Part shown: in pieces, positions 22,982-31,331 of the stretch
Position numbering within the stretch: the first letter of the stretch is position 1
How the letters are laid out: each line of letters opens with the position of its first letter
Source: an uncultured Flavobacteriaceae bacterium
GTDB lineage: Bacteria > Bacteroidota > Bacteroidia > Flavobacteriales > Flavobacteriaceae
Length of the DNA: 33,142 bases
Assembly: GCA_937936275.1 (NCBI GenBank)
Contig: CALHCJ010000044.1
Span: 1-33,142 of the forward strand
Direction: 5' to 3'
Notes under the pieces: model-generated
Told to the model about the DNA's origin: nothing
Database searches by the model: none
Seen by the model: only the letters and a program-made list of their open reading frames with translations
Translations under genes and position numbers: made by a program

Positions 22982-23689
22982 TTAATTCTTGGTTTCTGTA
23001 GAAGTTGCCTCTTGTTCTTTTCGTGATGTGAGTGCTTGCTTGCTTAAGCTTGCCAAATTAAAATTTGCATCTATTTTCAAAGCCTCATCAATCAATGCTA
23101 ATGCTGAATCAATGTTATTTTTATCCATATTGTATTGCATTAAGGCTTTCAAATGAAATAGTGCAGCTTTTAAGGGTACTTCATAGGGTTGCTGACGTTC
23201 ATAAAAAGCGTATTTCATATCTTCTTTTGCATTTGTAAGGCCATATGCTATGTTGGCTTCAGCTCCAGCATTATCGCCAGTCTGAATTTTTAAGTCAGCT
23301 AATTCGTATGCTAAATATGCATTTGGTGCTCTCTGAAACAAAACTTCAAAATGTTCTAAAGCTCGCTTGGGTTGATTCAAAGCCTTTAAGGAGATTGCTT
23401 TCACTTGCACTGATAAATCTGAATCACTTTCATTTTTCTCAACACCTATTGTGTTTAAGGCCTGCATGTGCTCATTATTATTGGCATAAATATAAGCTAA
23501 GGTATCTCTGCGCTGTTTTGATGGCGCCAAAACATTCAAATGAGTAATTGCGTTAATTACCCCATTTACATCACCTTGCAAACGCATTTCCTTGTAAAAT
23601 AACTCATAGTGCTTTAGTAATTCTGACTTCGTTTGTGCTGTGCCTAAAAAGCCTAAGGCGAATACAAGCACTAAAACAATTCTTTTCAT
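22982..23689 (-). CDS. Secreted tetratricopeptide-repeat protein
   Basis: A 235-residue protein with a signal peptide (residues 1-18, ending LGTAQ). The mature part is wholly helical with TPR-like pairs: 'DTLAYIYANNNEHMQALNTIG', 'AISLKALNQPKRALEHFEVLFQRAPNAYLAYELADLKIQTGDNAGAEANI' and 'AALFHLKALMQYNMDKNNIDSALALIDEALKID', giving about 5 repeats. TPR proteins act as protein-binding scaffolds; the periplasmic location is inferred from the signal peptide. Partner unknown. It stands alone between terminators. Confidence 0.85.
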   Translation of the reverse strand: MKRIVLVLVFALGFLGTAQTKSELLKHYELFYKEMRLQGDVNGVINAITHLNVLAPSKQRRDTLAYIYANNNEHMQALNTIGVEKNESDSDLSVQVKAISLKALNQPKRALEHFEVLFQRAPNAYLAYELADLKIQTGDNAGAEANIAYGLTNAKEDMKYAFYERQQPYEVPLKAALFHLKALMQYNMDKNNIDSALALIDEALKIDANFNLASLSKQALTSRKEQEATSTETKN

Positions 23690-23791
23690 TTTAATGGAGT
23701 TTATTGATTTTGGTGCGCTAAACTATAAAATTTATTCATAGTAAGCTGTTAAGGAAACCTTTAAAAGAAATTAGGTTGTTTTTGAGCAATT

Positions 23792-23821
23792 AAAAAAGGA
23801 TACCCATAATAAGTATCCTTT
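23792..23821 (-). terminator. Rho-independent terminator after the 23849-24223 gene
   Basis: Minus-strand AAAGGATAC (23821-23813) pairs with GTATCCTTT (23803-23795) around a 9-nt loop, followed by a short T-run. Confidence 0.75.
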
Positions 23822-23848
23822 CCATATTTTGGTTAGGTATTGTTCTTT

Positions 23849-24223
23849 TTAAACCGACATCATAGGCATATTCTTATTCGTGTATGAGCGAAGCAACTTT
23901 GCATAAAGTGCTAAACTTTTACTGTCGTAATCAATACACGATTTTAGAAATCCTCTCAAGTTTTTATACCAAAGATTAACATGCAGTGTCGGCATCGTAA
24001 GATTAACTGTCTTCGGATCATAACTTTGATCGTCTAAGACAACTTCCATTTCTACTCTTCGACGATGATAATCGATAGAGAGATCTGCCGCATTATAATG
24101 ATTTCTGACAATTGCTTCATGCAATTTTTGGAAATCAAGTGATTTTCTTTGCTCCGGACAACTTTGGGCAATCAACTCATTCATTTCCATAAGAATGCGC
24201 CCTTTTAAATTTGAATTTTCCAT
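23849..24223 (-). CDS. Conserved-looking cytosolic protein of unknown function
   Basis: A 124-residue protein counted from ATG 24221-24223. A TTG nine codons upstream is rejected because it lies inside a TAACTTTG promoter element (24248-24255). There is no signal peptide or membrane helix. Helical N-terminus ('LKGRILMEMNELIAQSC', 'SLDFQKLHEAIVRNHY') followed by strands ('DLSIDYHRRRVEMEVVLDD', 'TVNLTMPTLHVNLWYKNLRGFLK') and a helical C-terminus ending MPMMSV. I do not recognise a family. It has its own promoter and terminator. Confidence 0.65.
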   Translation of the reverse strand: MENSNLKGRILMEMNELIAQSCPEQRKSLDFQKLHEAIVRNHYNAADLSIDYHRRRVEMEVVLDDQSYDPKTVNLTMPTLHVNLWYKNLRGFLKSCIDYDSKSLALYAKLLRSYTNKNMPMMSV

Positions 24224-24247
24224 GGCAAAATATTTAGTATTATTCTC

Positions 24248-24255
24248 CAAAGTTA
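24248..24255 (-). promoter_or_regulatory. -7 promoter element of the 23849-24223 gene
   Basis: Minus-strand TAACTTTG fits TAnnTTTG and lies 24 nt before the ATG. No clear -33 TTTG at 19-20 nt. Confidence 0.45.
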
Positions 24256-24340
24256 GAGGTTAATCGACGAAATGCATCTTTTCTTAACAGTAAATACCCT
24301 ACTTTGTTGTGAATAGACAATTTTCCGATGTGTAGAATAA

Positions 24341-25144
24341 CTATACCGATGTAGTGAATTTGAATTTTTTAACATTTATGAGCGATTTTGATCGTATTAG
24401 CTTCCCTTTTTTCAACTTATCTATTTTATAATCAGGGGCTTGCAATCCTTTTTTAGCAGCAATTAAGGTATAATAATGTTGTTTAGTAGGATGGTCTGGA
24501 TATACCCCATTGAATAATTGGTTCCACCAAGAATGCGAGATAACACCTTCAATAATTTGAATACAATCGTTAAGGTGAATAAGATTTATCGGCGAATTAC
24601 CGTTGCTTAAACCTTGTTTGCCAGAAAGAATAGTTATTGGATGTCGATTGGGGCCAATAAGACCACCAAAGCGAATGATGGTTGTTTTAAGACTCGAGTC
24701 TGCAGAAAAAATGTTTTCTGAAGATAAAAGTTGTTTTCCAGATGCCGTACTGGGGATGGGTACAGTTTCCTCAGTTACCTCTCCTTCAATGTCTCCGTAT
24801 ACAGAAGTACTACTAATAAAGATTACTTTCTTAACATTAGCTCTTTTCATTTCAGTATGCAGTAACTGCATTTTTTTAACATAGTTTTCTTTGCTTGGCC
24901 CACGTAATTTTGGAGGCACATTAATAACGAGAATTTCAATACCCTTTAAAAAATCAGCAATTGATCCTTCTATACAATTTTCAGATAAAGCTATTAAGAA
25001 CGGAATAATACCCTCTTTTTTTAAAGTTTCTACTTTTTCTTCTGAAGTGGTACTGCCATGAATTTTATAACCATTCGAAATCAAAGAAATTGCAAGGGGC
25101 AGTCCTAACCAGCCACAACCAATGATACCAATATTCTTATTCAA
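24341..25144 (-). CDS. YeeZ-like NAD(P)-binding epimerase-fold protein, TTG start
   Basis: A 267-residue Rossmann-fold protein with G8/G10 motif in 'GIIGCGWLGLPLA'. It continues 'VLVINVPPKLRGPSKENYVKKM', 'VKKVIFISSTSVYGDIEG' and 'IIRFGGLIGPNRHPI', as in extended SDR proteins of the YeeZ/'SDR family NAD(P)-dependent' group. The YxxxK pair is missing: the Lys is present in 'STASGKQ' but Tyr is replaced by Thr, so normal SDR chemistry is doubtful. The frame is closed by TAA two codons before the start, so TTG at 25142-25144 is the only start before the nucleotide motif. It overlaps the end of the M28 peptidase gene by 8 bp and is probably translated by coupling. Function unknown. Confidence 0.8.
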   Translation of the reverse strand: MNKNIGIIGCGWLGLPLAISLISNGYKIHGSTTSEEKVETLKKEGIIPFLIALSENCIEGSIADFLKGIEILVINVPPKLRGPSKENYVKKMQLLHTEMKRANVKKVIFISSTSVYGDIEGEVTEETVPIPSTASGKQLLSSENIFSADSSLKTTIIRFGGLIGPNRHPITILSGKQGLSNGNSPINLIHLNDCIQIIEGVISHSWWNQLFNGVYPDHPTKQHYYTLIAAKKGLQAPDYKIDKLKKGKLIRSKSLINVKKFKFTTSV

Positions 25145-27422
25145 ATCTTATCTTTTTAGTAATTAAAACTACATCGTTCAGCACGAAGGGCATCGGTATA
25201 TTATCTACAGGTCTTAAAGGAACCGAGAATTGGTCATTCTCGAGTAAATCATTTGAAGCTTCATATAAAGTAAGTTCTAAAATATCATTTTTTGGTATAC
25301 TTAACTGTATCTCTGTATACTCGTTATTACTTACAAAATGATTAACAAGTTTACCGTTGCGTCTATTCTTTAAATAGTACTCTGAGAGTTTTACATTATT
25401 GATGGTAGCAGAATGTATAAAAATATCATTAGTAAAAACTTCCAAACGATTAATCATTCGTTGAGGCATAATACAGATGTCTAACCATCTTTGTTCTCCA
25501 ATAATTGTATCCTTTGTTTTTTCAATCTTCATCTGGGCGATCGACTTTTTTGGGGCATCAGCGACATAAGTGAAACCTGAACCATATTTGCTACTAATCG
25601 TTTTGTCTGATCTTTTTTCAGGTACTGTTTTTGTTGCATCCAAATATTGAGAAGTCCACCTCGAAAGAACATTTTCATAAGTTGCCCATTGTGCCTTATT
25701 TGATTCCGTGTCCAAAACATACAATAAGCTTGTTGGTTTAGGATTCTCTTCAGAAAAACCAGCGTTGAAATGTGCTGAAAGAAGTCCACCAAAGCATAGA
25801 ATCAGCATTAAGAATGCCAATCTACTTTTCTTTCTGTAGAAGCCAAAGACGGGCAATAGAAGAAAAAAAGTCAGGGTCGTAAAAAGCGTTGCAGCGACCA
25901 TCATTTTAAGTCCGAGACCGACAGGAAACATTTTAACGAAAGGACTAAAGATAAATAAAGCAGGTAAACTTAAAAAAACAAGCAAATACGCATTTGGTAA
26001 TTTTTGATTTAGTAGCACTAAAAAAGATGCTAATACTGCAAAAACAGGAATAATAAAAAAGCTAGCTCCTGAAAGATAGTGACTGACTAAGCCGGAGATC
26101 ACTAACCAAAGTAATATTGGAGCCACTACTAAATTTGCAGTTTCTATTTTTTTAAATCTATGATAGGTCGAAAAACAAACAGCAATAGCAAATAATACGA
26201 AGGCAAAAATATAGGTATGCCCGTTGTATGGAAAGCCATGAAGTATGTCTTTGTAGGCAGGGTACATCCATTTTAAAGCCGACCAACTGTAAAAGCCAAC
26301 AAGTCCGTTGACGGCTAGTGAAATAAGCATGGGTAGAAAGCCTTTTGCAATTTGTTTTAGGTGTAATACTTTTTTTCGAAAGCCATGAATAAGGAGAAGC
26401 ACAAAACACAAAATGGCAAAACCAAGCATTGGCCATATCCATTCAAATGGATAAGAGACTAACTTAAAAAACGGAACATTAAAGTAGATTGAATCATTCA
26501 AACTTTTCATTTTGGTTAAATCTGCTTCACTAAAATGTTTTAATAAAGGCATTAAGTAACTTCCTTGATGTGCAAGTGTTTTTTTATCAAGTCGGTCATA
26601 AGTATCTCGTGCTGTATGATAATCAAAATGGTCATCAATGAAAGCAAAATTAAATCCTTCGATATCGCCATCTTCTCGAAAAACTGTCAAATCGGTATCA
26701 TTTGGAAGCATCTTGTAAATACTATACGCCAATGAATTTGCAACTGGATACTCTGGGTTTGCTTTAGTAAATTCTTCAATTAAATTGGAATTTCCTCGAT
26801 TGGTTTCAATTAACATATATCCTGGCCCACCGCTACCCCGCGCTTCAAAATTTAGCACTAGGCCTACGTCCTTTTTCCAAGGATGTTCTTTTACGAAAAG
26901 ATTGGCACCGTTTAGACCCAACTCTTCGGCATCGGTAATTAAGATGATGATATCGTTTTTTGGCTTCGTGTTTGATGCCAGAAACGCGCGGGTACCTTCA
27001 AGAATTGTAGCTACTCCACTACCAGCATCGCTTGCGCCAAAAGAGGAGTGAGGACTACTGTCATAATGCGATAATAGCAACAAAGCTTTTGTAGAATTAG
27101 AACCCTTGATTCGTGCTAAAATATTAACCGCTTTACTGAAATTTCCACCATTACCTGTGGTATATCCACTTTGAAAGGAAGTTTCTAAACCCATTTTCTC
27201 AAGTTCATCAACGATATATTCTCGAACTTCTTGATGGGCAGCAAAGCCAACGGCGTGTGGTTTTTTTGAAATCTGTTTTACATGTGCGAGTGCCCTATCT
27301 GTTGAAAAGGAAGACTTTTCTATTGATAAATCACTAGTATACGAAGGCATTAAAGAGTTAAAGCTCCAAAAAACAGCCAAAAGAATGAAGAGGAGTGAGG
27401 TTATCGCTTGGAATCTTTTCAT
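25137..27422 (-). CDS. M28-family membrane aminopeptidase (Fxna/ERMP1-like)
   Basis: A 761-residue protein with an N-terminal signal-anchor helix (about 8-24), a zinc peptidase domain (about 40-310) and about eight further membrane helices (about 330-560), then a C-terminal extracytoplasmic domain. Metal ligands are visible: H119-Y-D121, D132 in 'GASDAGSG', E166-E167 in 'ITDAEELGLNG', D/E at 'NFEARGSGGPG' and a late His in 'DDHFDYHTARDTYD'. The layout (M28 domain plus polytopic membrane part) is that of the Fxna/ERMP1-type family. It should cleave N-terminal residues of peptides on the periplasmic side. A -7-like TACTTTTA (minus, 27441-27448) precedes it by 18 nt. Confidence 0.9.
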   Translation of the reverse strand: MKRFQAITSLLFILLAVFWSFNSLMPSYTSDLSIEKSSFSTDRALAHVKQISKKPHAVGFAAHQEVREYIVDELEKMGLETSFQSGYTTGNGGNFSKAVNILARIKGSNSTKALLLLSHYDSSPHSSFGASDAGSGVATILEGTRAFLASNTKPKNDIIILITDAEELGLNGANLFVKEHPWKKDVGLVLNFEARGSGGPGYMLIETNRGNSNLIEEFTKANPEYPVANSLAYSIYKMLPNDTDLTVFREDGDIEGFNFAFIDDHFDYHTARDTYDRLDKKTLAHQGSYLMPLLKHFSEADLTKMKSLNDSIYFNVPFFKLVSYPFEWIWPMLGFAILCFVLLLIHGFRKKVLHLKQIAKGFLPMLISLAVNGLVGFYSWSALKWMYPAYKDILHGFPYNGHTYIFAFVLFAIAVCFSTYHRFKKIETANLVVAPILLWLVISGLVSHYLSGASFFIIPVFAVLASFLVLLNQKLPNAYLLVFLSLPALFIFSPFVKMFPVGLGLKMMVAATLFTTLTFFLLLPVFGFYRKKSRLAFLMLILCFGGLLSAHFNAGFSEENPKPTSLLYVLDTESNKAQWATYENVLSRWTSQYLDATKTVPEKRSDKTISSKYGSGFTYVADAPKKSIAQMKIEKTKDTIIGEQRWLDICIMPQRMINRLEVFTNDIFIHSATINNVKLSEYYLKNRRNGKLVNHFVSNNEYTEIQLSIPKNDILELTLYEASNDLLENDQFSVPLRPVDNIPMPFVLNDVVLITKKIRFE

Positions 27423-27614
27423 TTTGAAAAATTTATCAGCTAAAAGTATAAAATTTTAATCCGCGATGAGGGTTTTAAAAGGTAGTTGTTAATCTTCGAA
27501 ATTCTGAGTTATACTTCATAAATTTTACGAAATCATCAGGTAATACATCGAAAAGCTGACAAATACATGGATATTTTACGTATCTTTAATAATTAACCTA
27601 AAAAACAAAACCAT

Positions 27615-28085
27615 ATGGGAATCAAAAGTTTTCAGGGACGTAGAGCCAAAACCGTTTCAAAAAAGGAATATGATGCTCCCATATTAGTTACAGATTATAT
27701 GACCAAAAAATTGGTCACTTTCAAACCCGAGCAATCTATTTTGGAAGTAATGGAGCAGTTTACCAAATACAACATTTCTGGTGGTCCCGTTCTTGATGGT
27801 AACGGATTTTTAGTGGGTATAATTTCGGAAGCAGATTGTATGAAACAAATTTCTGAAAGCCGTTATTTTAATCAGCCTATTTTAGACAAAAGTGTAGAAA
27901 AGTTCATGACCAAAAACGTGGAGACTGTTCCGCATGACATGAGTATTTTTGATGTTGCTGGTGTTTTTCATAAAAATAATCGCCGTAGACTTCCTGTAAT
28001 GAAAGATGGTCTATTGATTGGTCAAATTAGTAGAAAAGATATTGTGGTTGCTGCATTAAAACTAAGCGGTGCCAATTGGAAATAA
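27615..28085 (+). CDS. CBS-domain pair protein
   Basis: A 156-residue cytosolic protein with two CBS motifs: residues about 27-85 ('VTDYMTKKLVTFKPEQSILEVMEQFTKYNISGGPVLDGNGFLVGIISEADC') and about 92-150 ('VEKFMTKNVETVPHDMSIFDVAGVFHKNNRRRLPVMKDGLLIGQISRKDIV'), written here as ranges of the pair. A Bateman module like this binds adenine nucleotides such as AMP, ATP or SAM. No effector domain is attached, so it acts in trans or as a nucleotide sensor. Convergent with the next gene with only 6 bp between stops. Confidence 0.88.
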   Translation: MGIKSFQGRRAKTVSKKEYDAPILVTDYMTKKLVTFKPEQSILEVMEQFTKYNISGGPVLDGNGFLVGIISEADCMKQISESRYFNQPILDKSVEKFMTKNVETVPHDMSIFDVAGVFHKNNRRRLPVMKDGLLIGQISRKDIVVAALKLSGANWK

Positions 28086-28091
28086 ACTCAA

Positions 28092-29123
28092 CTATTCGTT
28101 CATTAGCAAGGTGAGTTTTTGTTTTAGCTCAGTTAATGGTAGCTTCAAATAGTTTTTGCCTTTTCCGATAACAATAGCATTTTCTTTAATTGAAAACCGT
28201 TCTTCTGACTTTAATTCCAAAAGTTTGATTCCCCTTTCTTCGAGCACATCAAAATCTAGTTTTAACCGTCCTCCGACTCCCGTTTCTATATTTATGAGAT
28301 AAACATGAAACTCATTTCTAGGAGCGAGATTTTGTTTCACAATAGCATATTGTTCTTGTAAAAACACTTCGTCAATAGAAGCCCATCTTAATTTTTCAGG
28401 AGAATCATTAATATCTAGATCGGTTACAAAAAGCCATTTGTAAGACTTGTCTTTTTTTACCAGTACCCCATGTTTGGTTTTTAAAATTTCATAAGTTCCG
28501 TTCTTAGAGATAGAAATGAAATCTGGTACGGATGTTGAATCGGTCGAAACATGAGTGTCTCCGAAGTATACCAAGTAATCTTTCTTGATCGAAGGTTTCT
28601 TTTTAGCAGAAGAAATCGTGTCTTTTTTAGTGATTTTGTCAAGAGTTCCAGCGTTCATTTCAATGTAATAAGTGGACGGAAGCTCCGGTACCTCTTGTCT
28701 CCAAGTAGTCTTCGGATTGAAGATCAAATCAAAGTCAGTAATGTTTTTAGGGTTTCTAGTGTTTAAACCACTATTAATTATCCATAACAGAGATTGATCG
28801 GGAGTTGATCTGAATACAGGTAAGACTTCTTTTTTTAGGTGATATAGAAAGTATTCATTTTGCTTCTTCTGAAGATCTGGTTCAATGACTATGCGTTTTT
28901 TTATAGCACAAAAACATCCATAGTTTGATAAACTAAATGTTTTTTTGGTCTTGCCATCCGTGATTTCGCATGTTCCTCCACCAAAACTACTACCAACATC
29001 GTAGATGCATTTCATTTGATCAGTAATGCCGTCGCTATTAAAATCTTCCGTGGTTAGCGAATTATGCTGGGCGACTAAAAAAAAACTGCTGGCGAAAAAA
29101 AGTAAAGCTAAGGTTTTTGACAT
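28092..29123 (-). CDS. Secreted protein of unknown function with a calcium-loop-like motif
   Basis: A 343-residue protein from ATG 29121-29123, with a signal peptide (residues 1-18). An earlier TTG would place seven charged residues ahead and overlap the upstream gene. Directly after cleavage is D27-F-N-S-D31-G-I-T-D35, an EF-hand/FG-GAP-like loop of the kind often found in VCBS-repeat proteins. Two Cys-containing patches follow ('GGGTCEITDG', 'YGCFCAIKKRI'). The second half has strand pairs and 'KWLFVTDLDINDSPEKLRWASIDEVFLQEQYAIVKQ'. Family not recognised. It is third gene of a packed operon (4-nt gap after the zinc-ribbon gene). Confidence 0.7.
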   Translation of the reverse strand: MSKTLALLFFASSFFLVAQHNSLTTEDFNSDGITDQMKCIYDVGSSFGGGTCEITDGKTKKTFSLSNYGCFCAIKKRIVIEPDLQKKQNEYFLYHLKKEVLPVFRSTPDQSLLWIINSGLNTRNPKNITDFDLIFNPKTTWRQEVPELPSTYYIEMNAGTLDKITKKDTISSAKKKPSIKKDYLVYFGDTHVSTDSTSVPDFISISKNGTYEILKTKHGVLVKKDKSYKWLFVTDLDINDSPEKLRWASIDEVFLQEQYAIVKQNLAPRNEFHVYLINIETGVGGRLKLDFDVLEERGIKLLELKSEERFSIKENAIVIGKGKNYLKLPLTELKQKLTLLMNE

Positions 29124-29127
29124 GACA

Positions 29128-29484
29128 TTATTCTCTTTTAACAATCATATAATAATCGTTATCCAAAGGTAAATAACCCAAATCGTACACGAAGTAATAT
29201 GTTGTGCCTTTTTTTGTTGTGTATAGGTTAGTGATAAAGTCAAAATCGAAATTTTTGTCTAACAAACGAGTTTTGGTTGTACGGGTTTTTCCGTCTTTTA
29301 GGTCAAAACTGTCTAGTACTTTGTAGTTTTTGCGTAAACGATTATTAATATTTCTAATGAGGTTTTTTGAATTAGGATTTACCTTATTATGATGAGCGTT
29401 TCTACAGCCGTCAGAGCAGAATTTTTTATCACTTCTACCCATGAGCTCTCGATCACATTCTAGGCATTTTTTCTTTTCGCTCAT
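29128..29484 (-). CDS. Small zinc-ribbon (FCS-type) protein
   Basis: A 118-residue cytosolic protein with four probable zinc ligands, C7-x2-C10 and C23-x3-C27 ('KKCLECDREL', 'KKFCSDGCRNAHH'), a treble-clef-like 'FCS.GCR..HH' arrangement shared with DUF2116-type ribbons. A basic stretch follows ('NLIRNINNRLRKNYKVL') and a C-terminal strand-rich part ('GTTYYFVYDLGYLPLDNDYYMIV'). Nucleic-acid or protein binding is plausible but unproven. The start overlaps the stop of the DUF6265 gene by 4 nt (ATGA). Confidence 0.8.
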   Translation of the reverse strand: MSEKKKCLECDRELMGRSDKKFCSDGCRNAHHNKVNPNSKNLIRNINNRLRKNYKVLDSFDLKDGKTRTTKTRLLDKNFDFDFITNLYTTKKGTTYYFVYDLGYLPLDNDYYMIVKRE

Positions 29485-29969
29485 TGTCTTTTGTAATTGA
29501 ACTTTATTTCTTCTTCTCGCTCACCTTGGTGAATGAGTCCGTAAATATTAATCTCATTATCGTCTATCTTTTCAAAAGTAAACCCTTCAAAATAGAGACG
29601 ATTACCCTCTGCTCTTATCAATTTAAAGCTTTGTACTTCGTCTTGTTCTTCCCAGCCTTTTAAATCGCTTCCAAAATGTTTGAGTTCGAAAACCAGAGTT
29701 CCGTTCATCTGACGAATGTGGCCCAATTCATAGAAATTTACTTCATCGTCTACAACTAGTTTAAAAGAAAACATCATAGAACCCCCTAATGGCGGACTCC
29801 ATATTTCTTCTATAATTCCACCGAAAGCTTCACCTTTCCAGTGACCTTCCATCCAAGCAATCTCTTTTAAGTCTGCTGTAGGCGAATCTTCACCTTCTTT
29901 GAGAGACATGGTGTTTTGAGCTTTACAAGAAACTATTGCCAACAAAAATAAAAGTGTGAAAGACTTCAT
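29481..29969 (-). CDS. DUF6265-family lipoprotein
   Basis: A 162-residue protein with lipoprotein signal (lipobox IVS-C15). Residues about 33-150 match the DUF6265 pattern: 'LKEIAWMEGHWKGEAFGGIIEEIWSPPLGGSMMFSFKLV', 'FYELGHIRQMNGTLVFELKHFG', 'NRLYFEGFTFEKIDDNEINIYG', a small lipocalin-like beta-barrel. Ligand unknown. It is first in a three-gene operon with 4-nt overlap to the zinc-ribbon gene. A perfect palindrome (30005-30022) lies 36 nt upstream of the ATG and overlaps the promoter area. Confidence 0.82.
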   Translation of the reverse strand: MKSFTLLFLLAIVSCKAQNTMSLKEGEDSPTADLKEIAWMEGHWKGEAFGGIIEEIWSPPLGGSMMFSFKLVVDDEVNFYELGHIRQMNGTLVFELKHFGSDLKGWEEQDEVQSFKLIRAEGNRLYFEGFTFEKIDDNEINIYGLIHQGEREEEIKFNYKRQ

Positions 29970-30004
29970 TACGCGGGATAGTTAGATGAAACAATATACA
30001 AAAT

Positions 30005-30022
30005 ATCCGTTTGTAAACGGAT
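30005..30022. promoter_or_regulatory. Palindrome, candidate operator of the DUF6265 operon
   Basis: ATCCGTTT-GT-AAACGGAT: eight perfectly paired bases around 2 nt. It sits directly upstream (on the minus strand) of an ATATTTTG -7-like sequence in front of the gene starting at 29969. With no T-run, it fits a dimeric repressor or activator site better than a terminator. Confidence 0.45.
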
Positions 30023-30172
30023 GACAGATTAAAGCAATACACATTACTTTCAACTTAGTAACGTAGCGAACTTGTAGAAAAGGACATTTGTTTTAAGGAT
30101 GAAGAAGTTAATTTTGTAATGTGAAGAAATTACTTAGATATAATGAAAACCAAAAACAACTATTTTGGCTGT

Positions 30173-30631
30173 CTATTTTTTGGGAGTTTGTGCATTAACC
30201 TTTTCATTGTTTAACAACTTATTAACCTGAAGCCATAGTGCGAGTTTAGAATTTCCAGGAGTTGAAACAGCATCAGAGCCGTGAAAAATATCATCAAAAA
30301 GCTGTCTTTTAATATTCTGATGGTGTCCGGTATCAGAATCGATAAGAGCTTCATAAATCATATGCCAATTTCCAAATATACGACCTACAGATTCTTCCAT
30401 ACTCAAGACAGTCATGCTTTTGTGGCGATCATCTTTTCGTATTTTTTTATATAATGCTTTCACCACATCTTCTTCGCCCTCTAACAGTTGAACAAACCAA
30501 CCCTTGTGAAATAAGAGGCAACCTGTAATACCTCTTTTTTCGTTTGATTTCTGAGAATTTAAGAGCATTTTAGAAATTGCATCTTTGTTAAAATTAGGGC
30601 AGGCTTGAGACTTATATACGAGAGAGAACAT
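30173..30631 (-). CDS. BLUF-domain blue-light photoreceptor (stand-alone)
   Basis: A 152-residue protein whose first 95 residues are a BLUF domain binding FAD. Key positions are present: Y6 ('LVYKSQA'), N30 ('SNEKRGITGCLLF'), Q48 ('WFVQLLEGEEDVV'), and W89/M91 ('FGNWHMIY'). These form the Tyr-Gln-FAD photocycle site. The remaining 55 residues are helical and carry no output domain ('HHQNIKRQLFDDIFHGSDA', 'NSKLALWLQVNKLLNNEK'), so it must signal through a partner protein, as other short BLUF proteins do. The flanking genes give no clear hint of the partner. Confidence 0.93.
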   Translation of the reverse strand: MFSLVYKSQACPNFNKDAISKMLLNSQKSNEKRGITGCLLFHKGWFVQLLEGEEDVVKALYKKIRKDDRHKSMTVLSMEESVGRIFGNWHMIYEALIDSDTGHHQNIKRQLFDDIFHGSDAVSTPGNSKLALWLQVNKLLNNEKVNAQTPKK

Positions 30632-30770
30632 AGAGACTTAAGTTTTGTATAATGAAGTTACGCATAAAAAAGGCTGAAGTTGTGCCGTATTTGTGCTCGA
30701 TAGCATTTAAGATTGCTTCAAAGCTTAATTTTGTAAGAATACACCTATTTATTTAATTAATCTTTTTTTC

Positions 30771-31331
30771 TTACTCAATGACCAGCTTGTACTTTCTTAA
30801 AAGTCCTGAAAGACCATCTTTCGAAAATTTGGCATTTTTCAATTGATTTTTTTCAGGATCAATATTAAAATTTTTAGCAGTTCGGAAATCCGCCTTTTGA
30901 AGCATGGTTTGTGAAAAAATCGCGCGATCAAGATGACTGTTTTCAAAATTTGCATGTGTCAAATCAGCTTCCGTAAAATCTACCTCTATTAGTTTGCAAT
31001 CTAAGAAAGATTGATTTTTGAGCGTCAACCCATAAAACGAAGAAAGATTTAAAGTGCAATTTTTAAAACTAAAATTCAATAGAAAATCATTGCACTCTTC
31101 GAATTTGAGGCCGAGCATTTTACAATGCGAAAAGGCGACCTCTTTAAAAATAGTATGGGCAAGATTTGCGTTGCTGAGGTTGCAATCGATAAACTCGCAC
31201 TCCATAAAATTCTGATTGTCTAAATAAGCATTTTCAAAAGAACAACCTTCGAAAATACAGTTTTCGTACTCACCTTTAGCCAAGCGAGTTTGAGAGTAAT
31301 CTTGATTTTTAAAGGTTTGGTCTAGAATCAT
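30771..31331 (-). CDS. Pentapeptide-repeat protein (Qnr-like fold)
   Basis: A 186-residue protein made of pentapeptide repeats A(D/N)LxF-type: 'YENCIFEGCSFENAYLDNQ', 'FIDCNLSNANLAHTIFKEV', 'FKNCTLNLSSFYGL', 'LIEVDFTEADLTHANFENSHLDRAIF', 'LQKADFRTAKNF', then a C-terminal helix. Such proteins form a right-handed four-sided beta-helix. Length and layout resemble chromosomal Qnr-like proteins that bind DNA gyrase, but I cannot show this from the sequence. Its start overlaps the stop of the BNR gene by 4 nt (ATGA), so the two are co-translated. Confidence 0.88.
   Translation of the reverse strand: MILDQTFKNQDYSQTRLAKGEYENCIFEGCSFENAYLDNQNFMECEFIDCNLSNANLAHTIFKEVAFSHCKMLGLKFEECNDFLLNFSFKNCTLNLSSFYGLTLKNQSFLDCKLIEVDFTEADLTHANFENSHLDRAIFSQTMLQKADFRTAKNFNIDPEKNQLKNAKFSKDGLSGLLRKYKLVIE

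Noticed and set aside
24248-24250. TTG start giving a longer form of the 23849-24223 protein
   Set aside because: The codon overlaps a -7 promoter element and an ATG with good context lies nine codons downstream.
30652-30756. 34-codon plus-strand ORF between the BLUF and pentapeptide genes
   Set aside because: Short, with no recognisable feature or promoter; more likely non-coding leader of the minus-strand BLUF gene.
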